From positions 1-9,190 of the forward strand of contig JAEZCY010000305.1 in assembly GCA_023429845.1 (NCBI GenBank): a stretch of DNA of 9,190 bases, in the 5' to 3' direction. The DNA comes from Acidobacteriota bacterium. GTDB taxonomy: Bacteria > Acidobacteriota > Vicinamibacteria > Vicinamibacterales > Vicinamibacteraceae. Under the pieces are notes generated by a model. It was not told the origin of the DNA, searched no databases, and saw only the letters and a list, made by a program, of their open reading frames with translations. Position numbers and translations under genes: made by a program. Shown here in pieces: positions 1 through 5,828 of this stretch (the first letter of the stretch is position 1; each line of letters starts with the position of its first letter).

Positions 1-1
1 G

Positions 2-295
2 TCCACGGCCGCACCGCAGGACCGCGAAGAGCGGAAGCGGCTCGAAGCCGCGCAGCGCCGCGTCCGTCGCGCCTGGGAGGCGCATCAGGAGCGGGTGGCG
101 CGGGTGGAGAGCCGCATCGCCGAGTGCGAACGGGAAATCAAGACGCTCGAAGCCGAGATGGCCAGGGCAGGGTTCTACGAGGACCTCGCGGCGTCCAGGG
201 GCGTCGTGGACCGGCATCAGGCCCTCATGTGGGAAGTGGGCGACCGCATGGCGGAGTGGGAAGCACTCCTCGAGGCCGCGCCACCCGCGCCGTAG
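2..295 (+). CDS. C-terminal end of a coiled-coil protein, probably ABC-F ATPase (5' truncated)
   Basis: The frame is open from the window edge and ends at TAG 293-295, leaving 97 visible residues; the start lies outside. What can be seen is highly charged and helical: an Arg/Glu/Ala-rich stretch with heptad-like spacing (about residues 5-60), then a segment with FYEDLAASRG and MWEVGDRMAEWEALLE, and an Ala/Pro tail. This matches the C-terminal domain of ABC-F proteins (Uup/EttA-like), a coiled-coil hairpin following the second ATPase domain that in known members contacts ribosome or nucleic acid. Members act on the translating ribosome or in DNA metabolism. No Walker or ABC signature motif lies in the visible part, so the family call rests on the tail alone; another coiled-coil protein is possible. 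It is co-directional with the kinase downstream but 174 bases away, so probably a separate transcript. Confidence 0.72.
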   Translation, partial: STAAPQDREERKRLEAAQRRVRRAWEAHQERVARVESRIAECEREIKTLEAEMARAGFYEDLAASRGVVDRHQALMWEVGDRMAEWEALLEAAPPAP

Positions 296-333
296 CCCAT
301 TCGCCTGCGGTGACACCTGCCGGCTACAATTTT
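292..333 (+). terminator. Weak candidate intrinsic terminator after the coiled-coil gene
   Basis: GTAGCC at 292-297, which includes the stop codon TAG, pairs perfectly with GGCTAC at 322-327. The stem is 6 bp around a 24-base loop, followed by AATTTT at 328-333. The stem is short, the loop long and the T run only four, so this is at best a weak Rho-independent terminator. I see no better one in the gap. Confidence 0.3.
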
Positions 334-469
334 CGTCATCCGATCACAATCCCGCCGGGTTCAGACATCCAACGATATGGACGACTGACGCCTCACCGAT
401 AACATTTCTGGCGTCTTCGTGCGTTTCCGTAATCGGCATGCACCTTGAATGTAATGCGATGCGGAGGCC
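296..469. other. Intergenic gap upstream of the kinase
   Basis: This 174-base gap is less GC-rich than the flanking genes. Besides the hairpin at its left edge and the sigma-54-like element near its right edge I see no RNA gene, small coding frame with a ribosome site, or convincing sigma-70 promoter. TACAAT at 325-330 resembles a -10 box but has no -35 at proper spacing. GGAGG at 463-467 is the likely ribosome-binding site of the kinase, only two bases from its ATG, which is closer than usual. Confidence 0.6.
433..449 (+). promoter_or_regulatory. Degenerate sigma-54-like (-24/-12) promoter candidate
   Basis: The string TCGGCATGCACCTTGAA can be aligned with the sigma-54 consensus YTGGCACGRNNNTTGCW at the exact spacing. 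It keeps the -24 GG (435-436), the CA after it, the G at 440 and TTG at 445-447. It lacks the normally near-invariant C at -12 (A at 448) and the T before GG. If active, transcription would begin near 459-460, about 10 bases before the kinase ATG, leaving room for GGAGG. The downstream regulator is a sigma-54 activator, so autoregulation would make sense, but the -12 mismatch keeps confidence low. Confidence 0.25.
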
Positions 470-1693
470 ATGCTTTCCCACCACCAGAAATCGTCGTCGC
501 CCGAAGGTCGTCACCTGACGCCAGCCAACCCGTCTGTGCACCGCGACGAGCTCGTGCCAGAGCGGTTCTACCGTGACCTGATCTCCGGGATGCGCAATGG
601 CGTGATCGTCATCCGGCGCGATGGTCGTCTCGTCGCCATCAACGACGCGGCCTACGCGTCGCTGGACATGCTGCCGGGCACCCACGACATCGGCCGGCCG
701 ATCACGCAGGTCCTCGCCGACGTACCGGAGATGGTGCGCGTCCTCGAAGGCGCGTTCGGCACCGATCCGCTGCCCAACCGCGCCGAGGTGAAGCTGGCGC
801 GCACGGGCCGCTCCATCGGATTCACCCTCTCACTGGTGCGTGACGGCCTGGGTTACGTCTCCGGCGCCGCGCTCTTCTTCCGCGACCTCACGCGCGTCGA
901 GCAACTCGAGGAGCGCGAGCGGCTCCGGGATCGGCTCGCCGCGCTTGGCGAGATGGCGGCCGCCATTGCGCACGAAGTGAAGAATCCACTCGCCGGCATC
1001 GAGGTGATGGCCGGGCTGCTCAAGCGCCGGCTGTCCGACAACCCTGAAGCCCAGACGATGCTGGCCGACATCATCGGCGAGGCGAAGATGGCCAACGCCA
1101 TCGTCCTCGAGGTGCTCGACTTCGTGCGCCCGGTGCGACTGCACGCCGAGGACGTGTCGGTGGCGGCCATCATCCAGGACTCCCTGCTGATGGCGGGCAG
1201 CCTCGTGCCGCGGCGCAGCGTGGCCGTTACCGTGGATGTGCCCGACGACCTGCCGCCGGTGCTGGGCGACGGTCACCAGTTGCGTCAGGTGTTCACGAAC
1301 CTGCTGACGAACGCCTTCGAGGCGCTCGACGGCACCGGGCGACTCGTGGTGCAGGCCGCCGCCCTCGACCGCTTGCCATTGCCGCACGCCCCCGATCACC
1401 CGCAGGGGCCCGGCGTCGCGGTCACGGTGACCGACGATGGGCCCGGAATCCCGGAGTCGATGCGGGAACGCATCTTCAATCCGTTCTTCACGACCAAACC
1501 ACGCGGGTCGGGACTGGGACTCGCGATCGTCCGCAAGGTGATCGACGCGCACGAGGGTCGTATCGAGGTGCTGCCGGGCGCTGACGGAGTCGGCACGTGT
1601 TTCCGGCTGCTGCTGCCGCTCGCGCCCTCACTCGAGCCTGCGCCCGTGCGCCTGCCAGATGAGGGGGCGCCGGGCGGGCCCAGGCCGATATGA
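470..1693 (+). CDS. Soluble PAS-domain sensor histidine kinase, NtrB-like
   Basis: This 407-residue protein is the sensor of a two-component pair: it should autophosphorylate on His and pass phosphate to the response regulator encoded next. Domains in order: a variable N-terminus (1-30); a PAS domain (about 32-140, with GVIVIRRDGRLVAINDAA); a short linker helix; a HisKA H-box with the phospho-acceptor His168 in IAHEVKNPLAG; and a HATPase_c domain with N-box (Asn277, Asn281), G1 box DDGPGI (322-327), F-box NPFFTTK (337-343) and G2 box GSGLG (346-350). A Pro-rich tail follows. No signal peptide or transmembrane helix is visible, so it is cytosolic, as in NtrB, FlrB/FleS and AtoC-partner-type kinases. 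The signal sensed by the PAS domain cannot be read from sequence. ATG 470 was chosen because it follows GGAGG; GTG 536, just before the conserved region, is an alternative. Confidence 0.93.
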   Translation: MLSHHQKSSSPEGRHLTPANPSVHRDELVPERFYRDLISGMRNGVIVIRRDGRLVAINDAAYASLDMLPGTHDIGRPITQVLADVPEMVRVLEGAFGTDPLPNRAEVKLARTGRSIGFTLSLVRDGLGYVSGAALFFRDLTRVEQLEERERLRDRLAALGEMAAAIAHEVKNPLAGIEVMAGLLKRRLSDNPEAQTMLADIIGEAKMANAIVLEVLDFVRPVRLHAEDVSVAAIIQDSLLMAGSLVPRRSVAVTVDVPDDLPPVLGDGHQLRQVFTNLLTNAFEALDGTGRLVVQAAALDRLPLPHAPDHPQGPGVAVTVTDDGPGIPESMRERIFNPFFTTKPRGSGLGLAIVRKVIDAHEGRIEVLPGADGVGTCFRLLLPLAPSLEPAPVRLPDEGAPGGPRPI

Positions 1694-1721
1694 CGGGAGC
1701 GCTGCTCCCGTCATCTCGGCC
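1683..1721 (+). repeat. Long intercistronic hairpin overlapping the kinase stop codon
   Basis: GGCCGA (1683-1688) pairs with TCGGCC (1716-1721). After a single 1x1 mismatch, ATGACGGGAGC (1690-1700) pairs perfectly with GCTCCCGTCAT (1704-1714) around the loop GCT. That makes 17 base pairs in 39 bases, with the kinase stop TGA (1691-1693) inside the stem. Only AATTT follows, so a classical intrinsic terminator is not well supported. It may instead be an attenuator, an RNA stability element, a protein-binding dyad or a REP-like palindrome. The structure is certain on paper; the role is not. Confidence 0.8.
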
Positions 1722-1759
1722 AATTTCACATCTCCAATTGCAAATTTCCTGAATCTCCC
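1722..1759 (+). other. AT-rich leader of the response regulator without a Shine-Dalgarno
   Basis: Between the hairpin and ATG 1760 lies a low-GC pocket with repeated CAATTT/CAATTG/CAAATTT strings (1721-1747). No AGGAG-like sequence precedes the ATG. TTCACA at 1725-1730 resembles a -35 box, but no good -10 follows. It may be an unstructured leader that lets ribosomes load without Shine-Dalgarno pairing. Confidence 0.4.
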
Positions 1760-3166
<1,407 letters not shown>

Positions 3167-3185
3167 CCTCGGCGCCCACGGGCTC
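3167..3185. other. 19-base convergent junction without a clear terminator
   Basis: The regulator stop TAG (3164-3166) and the xerC stop (complement of 3186-3188) face each other across 19 bases. The only pairing is AGCC 3165-3168 with GGCT 3181-3184, and there is no T run on either strand. Transcripts from both sides probably overlap at their 3' ends unless Rho or a distant site stops them. Confidence 0.5.
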
Positions 3186-4307
3186 CTAGTCGCCCATCCT
3201 GCTCTTCGGATGGGCGGCCCGATACACGTCGAGCAGGTGCTGCACGTTGACCTGCGTGTACCGCTGCGTCGTGGCGAGTTCCACGTGCCCCAGCAGTTCC
3301 TGGATGGCGCGCAGGTCGGCGCCGCGCTCGAGCAGGTGCGTCGCGAAGGAGTGGCGCAGCGCGTGCGGGCTGATGCCGTAGCGCGAGGTGCACAGCCGCA
3401 CGTACCGGGTGACGAGGCGATGCACGCTGCGCGAGGTGAGGCGCGTGCCGCGGTAGTTCACGAAGAGGGGCTCCGCCTCCGCCCTTCGGGCTGCGGCGCG
3501 CCGCTTCACGTCCCGGCTGCCGTCGCCCACGGCGACTCGCGTGGCGTCCCTCACGCTGCCACCGCCCGCGATGCTCTGCGCGTCCCCGAGGCGCCGCTCG
3601 GTAAGCGCCAGCCGGTCCTTCAGCCATACCTTGATGGCGCTCGCGGCGCGCTCGTGGCACGGAACCAGCCGCTCCTTGCGGCCCTTGCCCATCACGCGCA
3701 CCATGCGCGACGAGAGGTTCACGTCCTCGACGTCCAGGTCGACCAGCTCGGAAAGACGCAGCCCCGACGCGTAGAACAGCTCCAGGATCGCGCGGTCGCG
3801 GCGGCCGAGCGGCGTGGAGGTGTCGGGCGTCTCGATGAGAGCCGTCACCTCGTCCACCGACAGGATCTGCGGCACGCGGTGCTCGCGCTTGGGGCTCGCC
3901 ACGAGCGCGGCCGGGTCGTCGTCGCGCACCCCTTCCCGCCGCAGGTACCGGGCAAAGCTGCGGATGGCCGACACGCGACGAGCGGCCGAGGCACGGGCGT
4001 TGCCGCGCGCGTGGAGTTCGCCCAGGAAGCCGCGGATGGCGTCGGCCGTGACGTGGGCCGGCGTGAGCTCGTGCCGCGGCGTCGCCGTCGAGGCGCCGAG
4101 GAAGTAGAGGAACTGCACGAGATCCGCCTCGTAGTTGCGCACCGTGTGCTCCGAGGCGTTGCGGTTGAGGGCCAGGAACTCCGTGAAGGCGCGAATCGCC
4201 TCGCGCAGCGGCGAGGCGGCGTCCACGTCGCGCACAGGCGCCTGAGGGCCGCGCCGACCCGCGCGCGGGGGACGGCCGCCGCCCGCCACTGCGCGATTGC
4301 GAGGCAT
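3186..4307 (-). CDS. xerC: Tyrosine recombinase XerC/XerD family (chromosome dimer resolution)
   Basis: The 373-residue protein is a site-specific tyrosine recombinase that should act at dif to resolve chromosome dimers. The N-terminal SAM-like core-binding domain spans about 33-125 (LREAIRAFTEFLALNRN, VRNYEADLVQFLYFL). The catalytic domain has all expected residues: Arg184 in ASGLRLSEL, Lys211 in GKGRKERLVP, His315 and Arg318 in HALRHSFATHL, His341 in LLGHVELATTQ, and nucleophile Tyr350. XerC/D proteins are usually near 300 residues. The excess here is an N-terminal extension of about 30 residues and a low-complexity insert (about 239-279, bases 3471-3593) between the Lys hairpin and the HxxR motif. 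ATG 4307 overlaps the trmFO stop by one base (TAATG), pointing to coupled translation; GTG 4235 or 4226 would remove the extension. Position after trmFO favours the XerC/CodV branch, but XerC and XerD cannot be separated firmly. Confidence 0.9.
   Translation of the reverse strand: MPRNRAVAGGGRPPRAGRRGPQAPVRDVDAASPLREAIRAFTEFLALNRNASEHTVRNYEADLVQFLYFLGASTATPRHELTPAHVTADAIRGFLGELHARGNARASAARRVSAIRSFARYLRREGVRDDDPAALVASPKREHRVPQILSVDEVTALIETPDTSTPLGRRDRAILELFYASGLRLSELVDLDVEDVNLSSRMVRVMGKGRKERLVPCHERAASAIKVWLKDRLALTERRLGDAQSIAGGGSVRDATRVAVGDGSRDVKRRAAARRAEAEPLFVNYRGTRLTSRSVHRLVTRYVRLCTSRYGISPHALRHSFATHLLERGADLRAIQELLGHVELATTQRYTQVNVQHLLDVYRAAHPKSRMGD
3471..3593 (-). repeat. In-frame low-complexity insert within xerC
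   Basis: This stretch encodes about 41 Arg/Ala/Gly/Asp-rich residues (239-279) where XerC/D relatives usually have a short loop. It contains a perfect 12-base palindrome GCGGCGCGCCGC (3493-3504), a 6-bp hairpin GTCGCC/GGCGAC around CAC (3522-3536), and CTTCGGGCTGCGG (3484-3496). The last matches 12 of 13 bases of a string in the trmFO insert (5210-5222), read in a different frame there. Boundaries are approximate, judged from memory of the family. Confidence 0.55.
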
Positions 4308-5815
4308 TACGACGAGGCGGTGGCCCCGACCGCCTCGACCGAGGCCCTCCACGCGTCGATGGCGCGCAGCGCGCGCGTGGCGAGCGCCTCCTTGCGCTGC
4401 TCCTTGCGGCCCGGCCCGCCGGCGCGCCGCCCCGGACGCGCCTGCCGTTCTGCGAGCGGAGGCATGATGCCGAACGTGATGTTCGACGGCTGGTAATGCT
4501 TCGCTTCCGCGTGCGAGACGTAGTAGGCCAGCGCGCCGAGCGCCGTCTCGCGTGGCGCCTCGAGGCAGGCCTGTCCGAGCGCGAGGCGTGCCGCGTTGAT
4601 GCCGGCCAGGAGCCCTGACGCTGCCGATTCCACGTACCCCTCGACTCCGGACACCTGCCCGGCGAAGAACAAGTCGTCGCGCGAACGCACCTGCCATGTC
4701 GGCCGGAGAACCGTGGGACCGTTGATGTAGGTGTTGCGGTGCACCATGCCGAAGCGCACGAACTCGGCGCCGGCAAGACCCGGGATCATGCGCAGCACGC
4801 GCGCCTGTTCGCCCCACTTCAACTGCGTCTGGAAGCCGACGAGACTGAAGTGATCACCGGCGATCGTGTCCTGCCGCAGCTGCACCACGGCGAAGGGGAT
4901 GCGACCGGTACGCGGGTCCGGAAGGCCGACCGGCTTCATGGGTCCGAACCGCAGCGTGTCGGCGCCGCGCCGCGCCATCACTTCGATCGGCAGGCAACCT
5001 TCGAAGAACTGCGCCTTCTCGAAATCGCGGATGGTTGCCGACTCGGCCTCGAGCAACGCATCGTGGAATGCGCGGTACTCGTCCTGGGTCATCGGGCAGT
5101 TCAGGTAGTCGCCCTCACCGTCGTCCACACCGCAGGCAGGACCGGGTGCGGAGATCGCTGCCGGACCTCGTCCGGCAGGCGCCTCACTGGGCCCAGGCAG
5201 GCTGTGGGCTTCAGGCTGCGGGCTGTGGTCTGCCCCAGCGGTCTCGCCACGGATGCTGCGTCCCCAGCGCGAGGCGCGATAGACGATCGAACGATCGATC
5301 GATTCCGCGAGCACGATGGGACTGATGGCGTCGTAGAACGACAGGTGCTCGGCACCCACGAACCGGGCGATGTCCTCGGAAAGCGTGTCGGAGGTGAGCG
5401 GTCCCGTTGCGATGATCACGGGCCCTCCTGTGGCGCCCGGGGACGGGATGGTGGGCACTTCCTCACGCACCACTTCTATGAGCGGATGCGAGGTGATGGC
5501 CTCGGTGACCGCTCGCGAGAAATGTGCCCGGTCCACCGCCAACGCCGCTCCAGCGGGCACGCGGTGGGCCTCCGCGCAGCGCATGACGAGGGAGCCCAGC
5601 CGGCGCATCTCCTCCTTGAGCACGCCGACGGCGTTGTCCAGCTTGTCGCCGCGGAAGCTGTTGCTGCACACGAGCTCGGCGAGGCCGTCGCTCTGGTGAA
5701 CCAGGGTGGGCCGCACCGGCCGCATCTCGTGCAGCCGCACGCGGACCCCGCGCGACGCCGCCTGCCACGCGGCCTCGCTGCCCGCGAGCCCGCCGCCGAT
5801 GATTGTGACAACCAC
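4307..5815 (-). CDS. trmFO: Folate/FAD-dependent tRNA (uracil-54-C5)-methyltransferase TrmFO
   Basis: This 502-residue flavoenzyme (formerly Gid) makes m5U54 in the T-loop of tRNAs using methylenetetrahydrofolate and FADH2. The N-terminus is the FAD dinucleotide fold VVTIIGGGLAGSEAAW (2-17). Signature blocks follow: CSNSFRGDKLDNAVGVLKEEM with Cys50, IIATGPLTSDTL (133-144), YLNCPM (236-241), FEGCLPIEVMARRG with Cys273, FGPMKPVGL, and FAGQVSGVEGYVESAASGLLAG near the C-terminus. Cys50 and Cys273 correspond by alignment to catalytic Cys53 and Cys226 of the Bacillus subtilis enzyme. Relatives are near 435 residues; an insert of about 46 residues (186-231) explains most of the excess, and the C-terminus is also longer and basic. 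GTG 5815 was chosen because it sits directly before the FAD motif, 13 bases after the topA stop, with AGGG seven bases upstream; the in-frame ATG 5920 would add 35 unrelated residues inside topA. Confidence 0.93.
   Translation of the reverse strand: MVVTIIGGGLAGSEAAWQAASRGVRVRLHEMRPVRPTLVHQSDGLAELVCSNSFRGDKLDNAVGVLKEEMRRLGSLVMRCAEAHRVPAGAALAVDRAHFSRAVTEAITSHPLIEVVREEVPTIPSPGATGGPVIIATGPLTSDTLSEDIARFVGAEHLSFYDAISPIVLAESIDRSIVYRASRWGRSIRGETAGADHSPQPEAHSLPGPSEAPAGRGPAAISAPGPACGVDDGEGDYLNCPMTQDEYRAFHDALLEAESATIRDFEKAQFFEGCLPIEVMARRGADTLRFGPMKPVGLPDPRTGRIPFAVVQLRQDTIAGDHFSLVGFQTQLKWGEQARVLRMIPGLAGAEFVRFGMVHRNTYINGPTVLRPTWQVRSRDDLFFAGQVSGVEGYVESAASGLLAGINAARLALGQACLEAPRETALGALAYYVSHAEAKHYQPSNITFGIMPPLAERQARPGRRAGGPGRKEQRKEALATRALRAIDAWRASVEAVGATASS
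4313..4337 (-). promoter_or_regulatory. Hairpin at the trmFO end just upstream of the xerC start
   Basis: CGAGGCGGT (4313-4321) and ACCGCCTCG (4329-4337) form a perfect 9-bp stem with a 7-base loop. On the minus-strand RNA the stem ends five bases before the xerC ATG and three before the trmFO stop, covering the region where a ribosome-binding site would lie. No free Shine-Dalgarno is visible, so xerC is probably translated by ribosomes finishing trmFO, which would unwind the stem. The pairing is seen; the coupling is inferred. Confidence 0.5.
5159..5179. repeat. Perfect palindrome, 9-bp stem and 3-base loop, inside trmFO
   Basis: CTGCCGGAC (5159-5167) and GTCCGGCAG (5171-5179) are exact reverse complements around CTC. 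It lies wholly inside the trmFO insert and encodes part of APAGRGPAA. The build matches the palindromes near 1690-1714 and 8710-8730. Confidence 0.8.
5199..5233. repeat. Five degenerate tandem heptamers inside trmFO
   Basis: On the plus strand the units are CAGGCTG, TGGGCTT, CAGGCTG, CGGGCTG and TGGTCTG, with consensus YRGGCTG. Units 1 and 3 are identical. Seven is not a multiple of three, so successive copies are read in different frames and protein-level selection did not create the pattern. It resembles heptameric short tandem repeats known from cyanobacteria in period only. Confidence 0.65.
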
Positions 5816-5820
5816 GTCGT

Positions 5821-5827
5821 GGCCCTG
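5821..5827 (-). promoter_or_regulatory. Ribosome-binding site supporting the trmFO GTG start
   Basis: The minus strand reads CAGGG at 5827-5823, with seven bases between it and GTG 5815. It lies in the 13-base gap after the topA stop and supports the short start over the ATG at 5920. Confidence 0.5.
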
Positions 5828-5828
5828 A

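Larger units (their letters stand above)
5123..5260 (-). repeat. In-frame insert within trmFO carrying a palindrome and heptamers
   Basis: This segment encodes a Pro/Ala/Gly/Ser-rich run (residues about 186-231) placed between YRASRWGR and GEGDYLNCPM, blocks that are nearly contiguous in other TrmFO proteins (SRYDKGEAAYLNCPM in Bacillus subtilis, recalled). It contains a perfect 9-bp, 3-base-loop palindrome (5159-5179) and a five-unit heptamer array (5199-5233). It keeps the reading frame and interrupts no catalytic block, so it probably forms a surface loop. Exact ends are uncertain by a few codons. Confidence 0.7.

Noticed and set aside
310..330. Sigma-70 promoter GTGACA/TACAAT
   Set aside because: The two boxes are good matches individually but only 9 bases apart instead of about 17.
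344..685. Minus-strand frame of 113 codons over the intergenic gap and kinase start
   Set aside because: Most of it is antisense to the kinase, with no ribosome site or recognisable domain.
1727..1742. Sigma-54 promoter before the response regulator
   Set aside because: TTGC at 1738-1741 has no GG at the required upstream distance.
3210..4496. Plus-strand open frame opposite xerC and the end of trmFO
   Set aside because: Its composition is that of an antisense frame, and it crosses the boundary of two well-supported genes.
4308..4817. Upstream extension of the xerC frame to 543 residues
   Set aside because: The extra part lies inside trmFO, is Arg/Ala-rich noise, and is not XerC-like; ATG 4307 overlapping the trmFO stop is better.
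5123..5260. CRISPR array or insertion sequence in the trmFO insert
   Set aside because: The heptamers are too short and have no spacers; there is no transposase, and I saw no clear flanking target duplication.
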